Shown here: piece by piece, positions 22,971 to 35,310 of the stretch
Layout of the letters: each line of letters starts with the position of its first letter
Numbering within the stretch: the stretch's first letter is position 1
Source of the DNA: Atrichornis clamosus
Taxonomy: Eukaryota; Chordata; Aves; Passeriformes; Menuridae
Length of the DNA: 64,000 nucleotides
Direction of reading: 5' to 3'
NCBI GenBank assembly: GCA_013400975.1
Contig: WBMZ01003492.1
Location: 106,839-170,838 of the forward strand
The notes under the pieces: model-generated
What the model saw: the letters and a program-made list of their open reading frames with translations, nothing else
Databases searched by the model: none
Told to the model about the DNA's origin: nothing
Position numbers and translations under genes: made by a program

Positions 22971-25900
22971 ATCAAATGTAGACCAAATATACCAATAAAA
23001 CTAATTAATGAAATTTTGCATTTCTGCACCTGAGTTAGTCATCTTAGGTTCTCTTTATAGCAAATGGAAACAAAGACAAACTTACAGATTGCCAATCATC
23101 TCATCCTACTATAGATTATTTAAGGCAAATATATTGTGACTCATTTCTCTTCATTAGCTACAAAGACAGCCTACAATGACTAGCTCAATGTAGATATATC
23201 TATGTTGGCACCTAAGGTTGACTAAGCTGCTCAGGGTTGACTAAGTTGCTAAAGATAGACATCTAATGTCATTTAAGATGCCGCAGGATGCTGCAGACAT
23301 CTGCATAAGGCTGGCAGATATGACAAAGAACTTGTGGGACACCTGTTGTCTTCCACTTTAGTAGCTGGAAGTAAGGAGGGATAGAGTAGTGCATCTCAAA
23401 TGCTAATAAATTCAGATGTTTAGGTAATTAAATCAAGTTCATAAAATTAGGCAAGCCGAATTCCCAAACTTCTTCCTTGGAAAAAAAACCCCTAATACTG
23501 TAGATAGTTTCATAAATCAAATATTCGGATAAAGTAATTTGTTTGCAACACTTTTGCATATTTTGTGAAGGACTGAGTTACCTATAAGTGTCTCAAGGTG
23601 TACAAATGGTCATCTAGGGTCCAAATGTATACTATATTCAACGGAAATGTACTTCAGAAAAGTCTGGTGGCTTACTTGTCTCATCCTGTATTAGGCCCTT
23701 AGGATTTCATTCAGTTGCCCCACACTGGTATTCTATACATTCCAAGACAACAGGTTTACTCAAAATAATTCATACACAGGCAGCAACTTTAAACCCAGGA
23801 ATCCAGGCAGTATGTGTGTCATTCTGGACAGGCAACTGAAAGCCTGGGAGGATGCCCTGGAACAAGTCAAATGATAATATACACTTGTGTGTGGACAAAT
23901 GGAGCCCAAAGTTAGTGGGCTCTCCTCATTTGTGGGGAAGAAGAAGGAAGGGGAAAAGAAGGAAATAGAGAAGGAAGAGAGAATGGAACAAGAAGAGGGG
24001 AAAGATGTTACAGTGCAATATAGTTAATGGTTTAAATGACTACAAGTTTCAAGATCTAATTTGTAATCTATTTTGCACATTTTCTGTCTTCAACTTAATC
24101 ACTCTTCTCCTGAAATTAGACTTCTGGGAAAAAAAAAAAAACAAACCAACAAAAAAAACCCAAACACAAAGGACAACCAAACACACATGTTAAAAAACCC
24201 CACCCCAAAAAACCAACAAAAACCTTTTATCCTATTTATTTTTCTGAGAAGGATTTGTTCCCCAAGACAGCTGTCATTTTTGGTTTGGGTTTTGTTTATT
24301 TGGTTTGGTTTTTTAATAGCCTTTGTTCTAAAAATATTTTCATGCTTTCTAGAATGATGTATTTCTTCTGTTAACTTGGGGGTTTAATTATTTTATGAGG
24401 ATGGGCTTTCTGTGTTTCATATTTATTACACTAGAAAGCTTCTGAATGTGCTTCACACTCCATGGGATATGTTCACAGTCATGAAAGTTTCTTCATTATT
24501 TCACTGAAGAGTTTGTGATTCAAAACATGTTCAAAATTCATAGAGAAGCTGAAAAAAAAATTAGAGAAGGACTGATTCACTGAGGAAGAACAAGTAAGAA
24601 ATATAAGTATGAAAGACGCATGTCTGTTTCTCCAACTGCATTCTGCTACATCCATAGTAAGAACAGATGGATTTCTGTCTTATATCTGCTCCATACAATT
24701 TGTTCTGTCTAGATCAATGGAATGGAAAAACTCTCAATTTTACTATAATATATGAGTCCCGTCCACAATTAGGAGATAATCTCTATTTTTTCCTCATATC
24801 TCAATAACTCTAAAAACTGAATAGTGGGGTGCATTTTTTCTCTTTCAAAATAGTTGAGGAGAAGAGTTTTTGCTATTATTGTACTCTTTATAAAGATTAC
24901 AAAGAATGTTCATCAAATTAAAAAATGTATTTTTTTTACATTTTAATCACAAAAGAGCCGAAAAGGGATATACTAAGGCCAGAACATCCAAGGGTAAGTT
25001 TCTAAACTCAATGAACACTCTAAAATTAGTAATATTTCAATAATAATCCATGATTGAGGAATAATTAAACATTCTTTTCTTTTTACCCCTTTCAGGATTT
25101 CATTATTTATACTTTAAAAATTACAATAGTTCATTATTATGTATGCATATACTATAAGCACAAATATTATAATATATATTTTCAGAATGTTCTGAAACAA
25201 GAAAAGATGAAGTAAAACTCATACTTAAATTACTACCAAGAATTTATTGCAGATTTCCTTTGTCTGAGATCCTTGGTGACAATAAATAATCCCCACAACA
25301 TGACTCCCTTCATGTAAGATTTATTCAGTTTCAGGTGTACAGACTGTCCTACATTTCTAAAAGGACATCATCCACAGGGAGAATGATTAATCTAAGTTAG
25401 TGAAAAGACACCAATGAGATACAAAATAAAATATCAACAAATAATATACATCCCTTATTCCAGAGAATAAGTTATTTCTATTGAGAGAATTTTCCAACAT
25501 CTCTGAAAAATTGAAGGAATTTTAATTTTTTTTTGCTAACCATTTAAATGCAGAATACATTTATGCAAAGAGCTAAAATTACTTACCTTTGCAATGTTAA
25601 GTTTTAGATAGTAAGGTCCTTAGCACTTGAAACTTTACTAATCTTCTTTGTTGAAGATTTCTGATTCAAGTGTATAATCACAGTAACAATAGGTTCACAA
25701 GAAAAACAAAATCCTCACTGAGCTGACTTGATTTTGTTTGTCATTTTTAGACAAGTTTCAGATTCCTGCACTGCAGTTCTATGATTTTATAGGTAATATA
25801 CATTTGGACTGCAAAGAAAATGTCAGTGGAAATTAATATGGGCATCAGTGTCCTGACAGGTTTGAAATTATGATTTTTTCGGTGAAACACAGTATGTTAC

Positions 25901-28489
25901 TTATTGTAAAAATCATAATGTTTGCAAATTTCACTTGAGTTTTATAGAGAGTAAATATCAAACAATTAGTTCTCCTTTTCAAAATTCTTTTTTATGTTCC
26001 TGTTACATTTAGTAGTTTAAGAAAGCTTCTTTTTCACATATTCTTTATAATTTTCCAGGTTTTATTTCCTTGATTGTCTAATCTTTTTCTTTTCTCAAAG
26101 GACTATAAATTGCTGCAGTTAAACATTTTATGATGAGGCAATTACAAAATGAGATGACATGATCTGAACAAGAAAGTCTGTGTGTCAAGATGATCATTAT
26201 CTAGCAGGTGAATAGGGAGAATAGCAGATATTTGGGCTATACTAGATCTTAACAGTTATACGGAAGTTAATTTTGAGAATTGCAATATATTATCCTTAAA
26301 AAGCAATTTTTTTTTTTTCTGTTAAGACTTCATACCAAGTTTTTAGCTAGCTTTTTATTTTGATGTCTACCTACACAGATGTCTACAACCATTCTGGAAC
26401 TGGTGCCTGGAATATTGTTGCCATCCAAGGAAAAAGAGTTTTGGTTTTACAACTAGTTTACAAAAATATTAGAGATTTATATTAACAGGTATATTTTACC
26501 TAAACAGTTAGTCCACAGTTAACAGAAAAGATTTGCTTGCTTGCAATTTTTTTCTCAGCTATACAAGTGATCTATCTAGGAGTTTGTTGTCTTAATTAAC
26601 TTTACAGTAATTTAGGCTCATATGGTATTCCTCAAAGTTGAATTTTTTTTTTTTAGAGTATCACGCATTCTACCTCTGACACCTACTGATTCGTAGTTTC
26701 TGATTTAATTCCTACTCTAGTCAGGAAGTAATACATGGAGTACTGATGGTTTCAATGCTTTCTTTATATTAAAAATATTTTCATAAACACTCATAACTTA
26801 TTCAAACATAAATGTTCTCTTCCCTGTCAAAGATTCAATAGGTTGCCCTTAATTTGAAATGTTAGGAGTATATGTCTTCTCTGTCTTATTTGTAATACTT
26901 TTAAAGTATAATGACATAGTCAAAATGTTCTTTGGGGGTGGAGGTTTGGTGAGACAAAAGCAAGAAATGAGTAGAAAATAGAGCTTTGTGGATGTCGTGG
27001 ACAAATCACACCTCTTCCACCCATTCTAGAAAGCTTAGCAAAAAGGTGGTTAATTAATGAAAACAGAAAGAATGTTAAATGCAGTTTTTCCTAGCACTAT
27101 TTTAAAAGTGAATAAATCAACAAGATTTAAATTAAAGCTCTCTACAGATGGTTAGAAGAGGAATATATTAGCATTACTGACTGCTTCTGATGGCTCTCAG
27201 CTTGTAAAAATATATCACTTTATAATGTGTTTAAAAAAAATTCTATTTAGCATATTGCCTAAATAAAAAAACGTCTTCTGAAGAGGCAACCTAAAGACTT
27301 TATAAGGAACTTCTTTTATAAAAAGTATGCAATTTGGCAGATTAGGGTTTTTTTAAATTCCTAAATACCAAGTTAAATAGCTAAATGACTAAGGGAGAAC
27401 TAAATTATTAAACATTCTATTAAATTTAGTAAACTTTGTCTTATTTCCCTAATGAAATGCATACAGCCACCCAAGCTTAATGTATCTGTAAATTCCCATG
27501 TAAAACCATCAGAGTAAAACTTGGAAAAAAAAAAATTAACAAGTAGTGGTTAAATACTTCAATCTTGCAAGATTTTCTAGTTTCGGTTCTTGTAAAAGAA
27601 CGGGTCAGTGGAAAACCACACTTGGAATATGAACTGAAACATTTCTAAAACCTCATGTTACCACAGATCCTTCCAATTAATTATTTTGAGGTAAGACACT
27701 GAAATCCCACACGCTTGTGTAGTATAAAAGCAAAAGAAAAGGAAGATTCTGAAATGTCAAGTTATTTCATTTTTCCTCCAGACAAAATGATGTGCCAAAT
27801 CAAAGCATGGCAATATTTAGTGAATATAATACTAAGAAACTGCTGGCAGGAAAGAAACTTTAGGGCTGTGTCACAATATGTGATGAATGAAGAAATATTT
27901 TCAGACAAAAGTTAAGCTCCTTTTATATCTGTATGGTGATTTTTTGTTCTGGGAGAAAGATAAATTTTTCAAATAATATTCATAGATTCTGTTAATGAGT
28001 GTCATTTGTAGAAATACAGATCATGAATTTCAGTGTATGGGTGATCAGGAAAACTAAGGCTTTTTTTTTTTTTAATACAAATCTGACTTGCTTGTAATAG
28101 GAAAGAAGATATAACAAATGAGAATGGATGAAAACAGAACCAAACTGGAGACCCTGTAGTGTCCCTCAGGCAGGCTTCTAAATATCAGCACTGATACTTA
28201 GGGAAGCAAATTGGAAAATACAATTTCAAACCTTAACCTTCTTAGTTGCATAAGATATCAATCATGCTGATATTTTTTACTAGAAACTTCCTCACAGGCT
28301 TATTCTTAGAGTGCTACGGATGAAGTGATCATGTAAGTATTCAAGCTCATATGAAGTCCTCAGAGGACATATCTTCTTATCTAAATCTTATGGAAGTACC
28401 ACTCACGGAAGTACCACTTGGGATGAAGGTAGTACAGTGCACTTCAGTGGTTAAATGACTACTGCTTCTTTAATAATTTTGCATCTGGA
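22971..28489. other. AT-rich unique stretch, no gene seen
   Basis: About 5.5 kb with no recognisable transposon or exon. It includes a purine-rich patch (about 23935-24005) and the A/C then T/G tracts at 24128-24315, listed separately. The rest is ordinary AT-rich DNA. Confidence 0.6.
24128..24315. repeat. A/C-rich tract followed by T/G-rich tract
   Basis: An A/C-rich run (24128-24230, with ACAAACCAAC and AACCAACAAAAACC) is followed after about 45 bp by a T/G-rich run (24275-24315, TTGGTTTGGGTTTTG and GGTTTGGTTTTTT). The arms are roughly complementary, so the pair could fold back imperfectly. Open frames crossing it are low-complexity artefacts. Confidence 0.7.
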
Positions 28490-28690
28490 TAGCTTATTAG
28501 AAAGTGGAGTTGGATGGGTTGGATACATTGGTCCAGTGCAGCAGCAGGTGCTGTGGGTCAAGATTACAGCTGCCTTCTGGTTGTAGCTGAGTAACTATGT
28601 CCATGTCACGCAGAACTTGCCAAGATGGAAAGAAAGAGGAGGTAAGCTCAGCTAATACATCTTTATTGTCCAAAACTGAAGGCATTCACT
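28490..28690. other. GC-richer patch with splice-donor-like site
   Basis: This patch is less AT-rich than its flanks. On the plus strand GAGGAG/GTAAGC (junction after 28641) matches a strong splice donor, and AG dinucleotides preceded by some pyrimidines lie near 28489. It could be a non-coding exon, or nothing. The minus-strand frame 28497-28685 has no recognised domain. Confidence 0.2.
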
Positions 28691-30384
28691 AACATTCAGA
28701 GAAATCCCTTTAAAACTTACTCAACATGAGCAGCCAGAGGTGTCCTAAAGTTTTCTGAATGGAACTCTATCAGTAATCTTAAAATGTTCATATCTTTCCA
28801 TTAAATTTTTTTTTATTGTGTATGCCAGCTATATAGATGAAGGAAACTGATCCTTAGAGTTCATTTATGAGTTGACAAAGGTCTTCATTATGTAACTAGT
28901 TTATGTCTAAATTTAAGGAGCCCAATCTGACAGCTTCACTTACATTTATATGCACATTCTAACTTTTATAGGACATAAGATGTGCCTTTCACGATTTTTT
29001 TAAAAACCGGTTTCCTAAAATATAGATCAAAATAGGCCTCTAGGTTAAGCAGACGTTTCCCTTAGCTATAAATGATATGACTGAAGCTAAAATCATGGTG
29101 ATAAGCCATGAATTTCTAGGATTTTGAAAATATTTCTGCTTTTAAATACCCTGCCACTATTCCAATTTCTGAATCAGCTGTTGAGGGTATTAAGAAAACT
29201 GAAGTTAAAAACAAAAAAACAAAACAAACAAACAACTCCCCCTCAAAACAACATAAAACCCCTACATAAAACAACAAACCAAACCAAACCAAAAAAAAAA
29301 AAAAAAAAAAAAAGATAAGTAAGAAATTATGGAAAGGAAAACAGAGAAACCCAAATTAACCCAAAGTCCCTCACAAAGACAAACATGTTTGTTTGCATAA
29401 GTTTCTGTTCTGAGAGCTAGCCACAATACTACAGCCTGCTGTCCAATAAATTTCCCTAAGGAAAAGTATCCCCCCTTTTTTTTTTATTTGGTAAAAACTG
29501 TAATTTCACAAAAATTACAAAAGAAAACTGATTTTCTTTATATTTCACGTAAGTTTCAGTCTTCATTGCAGTTAATTTAATTATTCTTGAGGAGCAATGC
29601 ATTATGATAAACATGTCTCATTTAATTTTGCGTAATGCTTCTCTCTGCATCAGACATGATGGAAAATGGTTTCCTCAGTGTGCGTTGTTCTGATACCAAC
29701 AGATGGAAGGCATTATATTTTAGTTAACTTCTAAGCTTTAAAACTATACCTTCATTTCCACAGTAATTATATCACTCCTTCTAGCATTGCCTTTCATGCA
29801 GCTTGATTGCAGGAGAAAAGATTATCTTGTCCTCTACCAGAGCTTATCAGAAAGTTAAGCAAAGACATGAAAAGCCTAACAGTTGCGTTTTAACTTCACA
29901 TTGTCTGCTTATACATCATTGCACTAAAATAAAGTAATGAACAAAAACACTGGTGTTTTCTTAAATAGGACAGTTTCCCATTTAAATTGTGTTTTTTCTA
30001 CAGTTGTGTATATCTGGATGACTTCTGGTAATATACTTACATATCTCAATAAAAACCCAACATAAAATACCACCTGTTCTTTTTGATAAACCTTCTGTTT
30101 TCATCTTTGAATGCAGCCACATATGGTAAATTAGATTAGCATGGAAAGCAATAAATTCTGTGATAAAATATAAGATCAAAATGGGGAAGTTCACAAAGGA
30201 CTGGTAACGTATTTATTTTTATCTATTCCTGAGAGGAGGGATGATGGGACATTAAACCTCTTTTTAGTTAGAAGCCTTTTTATGTCCTGTTTTGGGCATG
30301 TTTACTTAAGCACTAAGATTGATTTTTCGTTTCATATCAACAACCACATTATTAGATTATTTCAAAAAATGAAAAATGACAAAA
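28691..30384. other. AT-rich unique DNA, no gene seen
   Basis: Apart from the A/C and poly-A tract at 29205-29313, no repeat or coding sequence is recognised. Confidence 0.6.
29205..29313. repeat. A/C-rich tract ending in A23
   Basis: AAACAAACAAAC-like sequence passes through CCCC and ACAACAAACC blocks into an uninterrupted run of 23 A (29291-29313). Frames across it encode only Lys, Gln, Asn, Thr and Pro-rich low complexity. Confidence 0.85.
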
Positions 30385-30520
30385 ATAACCAAAACCCCCT
30401 TCACGTCTCTGGAAATTGATTATGTCTAAGTGGGATAAAATAGTAAAAAAAAAGGAAACCAAGCAACAACAACAAAAAAAGAAAACAAACACCCAAAACA
30501 CCCCAAACAACTAACAAAAT
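30385..30520. repeat. A/C-rich low-complexity tract
   Basis: Contains AACAACAACAAAAAAAG and ACACCCAAAACACCCC and lies just left of the GC-richer region that holds the X-box-like palindrome. Confidence 0.75.
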
Positions 30521-30559
30521 CCAGCACTCAAGGTTGTAAAAAGGGGGAAAAAATGATGG

Positions 30560-30900
30560 TTGTGTTGATGTCATGGGCTAGTTTGTGGACTGTAGAACCT
30601 TTTCCTCTTCAAAATGTTCAAAGTAATTTCGTCTGTGAAGAAATTGTTTTTCTTGTTTTTTCTTGCTTTTCAATCTGGGATTCTTTGTGTATAAACACTT
30701 GTGGAGGACCACTCAATCTCTTTAAGAAAGGAGATCTGCTACTTCCTTACCTGTTGCCTGGCAACAGGGAGCTAAATCCAACTTCTCCATCCCCTGAAAA
30801 TTCCTGTGACTGCCCTGCAGGGAAATGGCTCTTTATGAGGGCAACTTTACCATTTTTCATTCTCAGCTTCAAGAGCTGTCCAGTGTACAGGATTTAACTA
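30560..30900. other. GC-richer unassigned region with X-box-like palindrome
   Basis: Locally less AT-rich than its flanks and open for 114 codons on the plus strand (30553-30897), but without a recognised domain. The palindrome at 30750-30768 is the main feature. The region could be a conserved regulatory element or a decayed unknown repeat; sequence alone does not decide. Confidence 0.3.
30750..30768. promoter_or_regulatory. RFX X-box-like palindrome
   Basis: CCTGTTGCC-T-GGCAACAGG is a perfect 9-bp inverted repeat with a one-base spacer. Its core, GTTGCC-T-GGCAAC, fits the RFX transcription-factor X-box half-sites (GTTGCC/GGCAAC), though the classic spacer is two bases. Binding is inferred from sequence only. 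Confidence 0.4.
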
Positions 30901-31337
30901 AGATCCTCTTCCAGGAAACTAGGAAGCTACAGGTCTACTTACCAAAAATGATACTTCCCCACCGTGAAGAAAAATGGCTAGAAAGAAAAGTGACATAATC
31001 TAGTTTTTAGTGCTTCGAGTTTTAATCTTGCCTGTTTACACAGATACAGGGTTCAAGTTAGTTGCTTCAGATTCTCTCATACCAATGACAGGACTAAGAA
31101 TAATGTCAGCAATTTATAAAGTTTAACATGAAAATTCCCAGAAACTTAAAATTATTGCTGGTTCCTTTGAGCAGAGATAAATGTTCTGCACCAACAAAAA
31201 GGGGGGTTGTCAGTAGATTTATGAAGACACTTCATAAGTTGAAAGTGCAACAGGTGAGTTCTGCACACTGTACTTTTGTCTGAAACACTCCTGGGCCTAC
31301 ATCTAGGACCAGGGGTACTTCTCCATAATCATCACGT

Positions 31338-31527
31338 CAAGGAGAGGAGAGGAGGTGACAGGGAGGTGAGGGAAGGAGAGGGGAGGAAAGGGAAGGGGAA
31401 GGGAGGTGGAGGGGAGGTGGGAGGGGAGGGAAGGGGAAAGGAAAGAGAAGAAAAAAGGAAAGAGAAAGGGAAAAGAAGGGGAAGGGGAAGGGGAAGGAAA
31501 AGGGAAGGGCAAGGCAAGGCAAGGCTG
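31338..31527. repeat. Polypurine tract with G-quadruplex motifs
   Basis: A G/A-rich plus-strand tract with an uninterrupted purine run of 91 bases (31419-31509), ending in short AAGGC repeats. Three stretches fit the four-G-run rule (at least three G, loops of at most seven): 31380-31403, 31419-31436 and 31468-31493. Frames across it on both strands (Glu/Gly/Lys/Arg-rich on plus, Pro/Leu/Ser/Phe-rich on minus) are artefacts of base composition. Confidence 0.95.
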
Positions 31528-33889
31528 CAAATGTCTATTTCACCTTTCATCCATGAAATTTAGAGCTTTACGTCACTGTGTTTCTTGCTTCTTGCACTGT
31601 GTAATATCTTGTTTAAATATTTCTCTTCCTTTATAATAGCACTGCATTCCTCACCATTTCTGTGTACTGTACATCCAGAGATACAAAAAGCAATGAAGGT
31701 AAATCACAAATTGATATTGGGATTTCTAATGTTCATTTTAAAAATTATGGATTTTCTAAAACAATTTCTTCAAACACACTGTCGGTTGGAATCTAGTGGT
31801 TATTTTTTTTATTGTATTTTTTTTAAACAGAGTTCACATGAGTTTTGCTTTTCACATGGGTTTTCTTGTTAATATGGATCAAATAATCAGTGTTCCTTTT
31901 TCAATTTTTTTTTATGTTTCTGGTACCATCAAATAACTTTATAAATTAATATTTTGTAGAAAATTGCATTATTAATATTATTCATATTCATATTCAGGAT
32001 CCCCGTATGGGATCCTGAAGTCTCTGCTTAGCTGTTCTTTATCAGACTAAAACAAATATGTGCTTATTTATAGAATAAGTACAATTAAATGTTATGGTTT
32101 TTAAAAGATTGTAAAGATTTTAATTATTTGTAATGATATTAATCTACTTATATGGTAACTAGTTCCAATTCAAAACTCAAAAATATAGCCTCCTGACTAA
32201 TCAAACTAGAAACAGGACGCATCTATTTTCAGTAGGAACACACCTAATAATTAAATCAGGAAGCATAAAGGCTCTTACTTTTCCTGCTCTAATAGTCTGC
32301 TTGGTTCTGGATTCCTAACAGTTTTCTCACATTGAAAATTGTATTTCATGCTACACTTCAGACCAAGCAAGCTGGTAGAACAGTTGCTGAAGACCTGCTT
32401 TAATATAACTATTTTGTTCCTATTACAGCTATATAAATCTACCTTCTGCTGAGCCACCTGTAGAAAATTGCACTTAAAATTATTCAGAAAGTTTGCACTG
32501 AACCTTGAAGACATGCATTCTGACATCCAGCTGGAAATTCAAACTGTTCTAAAGCTGAGAAGTTTCTAAATAGTCAGTACCTGAAGTCATTAAAGTGTTT
32601 GGTCCAACAACAAGAGCAGCAAAAAATGGGTGAAAACTGAGGGTAAGAAACAAGGGCCATATACTGTTTCTGTGCTTATTAGAAGAGATACAGTGGCAGA
32701 CTGGTTTATTTATTTCTTCAAAACAGGGTAAGAGGATGTCAAAGTTCATTGGATGAAAAAGTATTAGTTCTGTGTCCAGTAATTACTCAGAGATAGGTAT
32801 GTTATACATTTTATCTTTCCAAGATCATATAAATGAGTTATAATACTTACTTGCTTGAATAATATTACATATTCAAATCAGAGATACGCAAAATTACTTC
32901 TGAAAGAAAACTGCTAGGTTTTAAACTCCTGAGACTTTTTTGTTTTGGCAAGTATACCCATCCTCTGTAGACATCAAGGACTCAGAATGTGAAAGGTGAT
33001 GCTTAGGTCCACAAACACTGATACTACTGGAATACAGTCATTTCACCTGGATGTTCAGGGTTTTTTGAAAGGCCATTTCAGACTGTCATGGTGAACAGGT
33101 GACATTTTGCTTTCAGCTGTTGTCCTGAAATCAACAAACTGAATTTACTATCATGTCATTGTGATGCCTTCACAGAAAATAATTTCAGGCTTGTAATGGA
33201 AAGCTGACTGAATAAACATGGTGTGATGAAATTTAGGGCATTTGCTAAATCTTGCCTCAAGGTGATTATAGAATAACCTGAAGTGCTACAACAGCAGCTA
33301 AGTTGGGGACTTCTGGGGGCTGTTCATCACATTTTGGAAAGTTAAAATGATGTGTGAATTGAGAGGAATCAACATCGGTGTTTTAGAATGTGGGTTGTTT
33401 ATAACTACCAATAGAAACAACCCAAATTCAATTTAAATAGGGTATACTGTTCTGTTCTTGACAGCAAAGATATTTTTAGTTATACTAATGAGGAAACTAC
33501 TGATCAAGGTAGTTTGATTCTTTCTAGCTAACTGAGATGTCTTGATCATTTTTCACCAATTAATATATTTTCTCTTGAGTATTTGGTCATAAATGATGTG
33601 CAATTTTGGCAGAATTTGACTTTTTCCCTGCCTCTTCCTCTTAGTTCTAAATAAGAAACCTTTTGTTCCTGCCATGCTACTGCATCTTTTTTATATTTTA
33701 TTTCCTTCTATGATAATGAACTGGACATCAGGAACAACTCATTTTTTAGTGTTGGCTACATAAGAACATACATTTTACAGGCAAAAATGTTGTAAGGTAG
33801 CCTTTATTAGGTAAGGATCCGATGGCAAAATTAGGAGAATAAAAAATGTCTCCAAAAAGTTAAAACCTTAAACAAAACTGGGTCAAGAG
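31528..33889. other. AT-rich unique DNA, no gene seen
   Basis: Ordinary AT-rich DNA apart from the hairpin at 31993-32019. Short frames (for example 31585-31872) show no domain. Confidence 0.6.
31993..32019. repeat. Perfect 11-bp inverted repeat, 5-nt loop
   Basis: TTCAGGATCCC, loop CGTAT, then GGGATCCTGAA. All 11 positions pair. There is no T run after it, and it is not inside a recognised transposon. Confidence 0.9.
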
Positions 33890-34022
33890 CACTCTGGTCT
33901 ACATCAGGGTGTTTCCAGCAGGCAGCCAAGGGAAGTGATCCTTCCCTCCTACTCAGCAGTGAGGATGCCACAGCTCGAGTGCTGGGTCCAGATCTGGGCT
34001 CTCCAGTACAAGCAACCAAGAA
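33890..34022 (+). mobile_element. CR1 LINE fragment, late ORF2
   Basis: The plus strand resembles the late ORF2 block of CR1: GAAGTGATCCTTCCC, CTCCTACTCAGCAGT, then CTCGAGTGCTGGGTCCAG and CTGGGCTCTCCAGTACAAG. It corresponds to the same block as 22390-22500 and 61640-61812. Both ends are lost. Confidence 0.85.
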
Positions 34023-35090
34023 AGGCAAGCAAAGAAAGGAAATAAGCAAGCAAGCACGGGCAAATATCTCAAAAAGAGGAGATTCTGAATTGTTCTGAAA
34101 GTCACAAGTTGAAGGCAATAAGCCATTGTGACTATGGTGCAAGAATTCTAACAGCAGATACATTCATGGGTGTCATTCAAAAGAACATTCTAAAAATAGC
34201 CCTATAATAGAAGAGTCATCCTGTAAACTTTAATTTACTCATTTGTTCTAAAAGAGAACCAAAACAGAAAAAGTCCCCCCAAATTACTTGTCTAGCCAAA
34301 ACTGTAAAAACCCTAAATTTTTCTTCTACCCAAAAAAATGTGATTTCTTCTTTTATAGTTACAAAAACCTACATAATTTTGACAAGCAATTCAAAATAAT
34401 GAAGCTTTCAGTAATAAATATGAAATCATGATACCGTGCAACAGAACTTAAATATTTAAGTTATTAAAATATTTAAGATGTTAAAATTTGAACTGTATTA
34501 TTTTTATTGAAACTGTTGGCCTTGCAACATTTTTTAATTTAAATAGTTCCACTTAATTTTGCAGGGGATTAATAACCACCTTCCGGCAAAAAACCCACCC
34601 AAAATCAAAACCATTCCTAATTATAAGGTAGTTTAAAGTCTAAAAATATGCTAGTCTTTTGTTATTTTTGAACAGAACAGTGAGATAGATTGGAAAATTA
34701 CAATTCAGCTATTTTTCATTGGCTGGAAAAGTGTAGAAACATAGCACAGAAGTAATTTTATTTGACATGACCACGTTTGAGCCTTTCCTGAAAATTGTCA
34801 CAGATGAATTTATGGTAGGATAGATGCCAGAACAGAACAATACCACCCAGTGATATATCATGTCCTTCTTTACTGATGAAGATGATTGTATTTTCCTGTC
34901 CAATCTGTTTAAATCCCCACTGTAGAACCAGGTGATCAGGTCTAAACTCTGTCCAGGGTGTGTCCAAGTCTAACAGGCTTCACACGAAATTCTGTATTTT
35001 ATTCCTTTCAAAGTCAAGGGTTTAAGGCTTATTCTAGAAAAGGTAGAATTAATCCACAGAGAAACACTTTGAAAATTCAGTTCTTAATAG
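34023..35090. other. AT-rich unique DNA, no gene seen
   Basis: Includes a small A/C-rich stretch at about 34585-34610. No exon or further repeat recognised. Confidence 0.55.
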
Positions 35091-35310
35091 TAGAATCATA
35101 GAATGGCTTGGGTTGGAAGGAACCTTAAAAATCATCAAGTTCCAAACCCCTTCCATGGGCAAGGACAGCTTCCATTAGAACAGGTTGCTCAAAGCCCTAT
35201 CTAACTTGACTGTGAACAGTTCCAGGGATGGGGTATCCACAACTTCTCTGGGAAACCTGTTCCAGTGCCTAACCACTCTCAAACTGAGAAAAGTTGCACA
35301 AAAAAGTCCT
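35091..35310 (-). mobile_element. CR1 LINE 3' end, 5'-truncated
   Basis: The plus strand reads as the complement of a classic CR1 tail: TAGAATCATAGAATGG, TTGGGTTGGAAGGAACC, GGTTGCTCAAAGCCC, TTCCAGGGATGGGGTATCC, CCACAACTTCTCTGGG and CCTGTTCCAGTGCC. It is a little over 200 bp of the 3' end, a typical 5'-truncated insertion. Confidence 0.97.

Noticed and set aside
24005..24357. Frames of 62 and 94 codons through the A/C tract
   Set aside because: They encode Lys/Asn/Thr/Pro low complexity from a simple repeat.
31276..31563. Open frames on both strands in the purine tract
   Set aside because: Low-complexity Glu/Gly/Lys/Arg or Pro/Leu/Ser runs caused by base composition.
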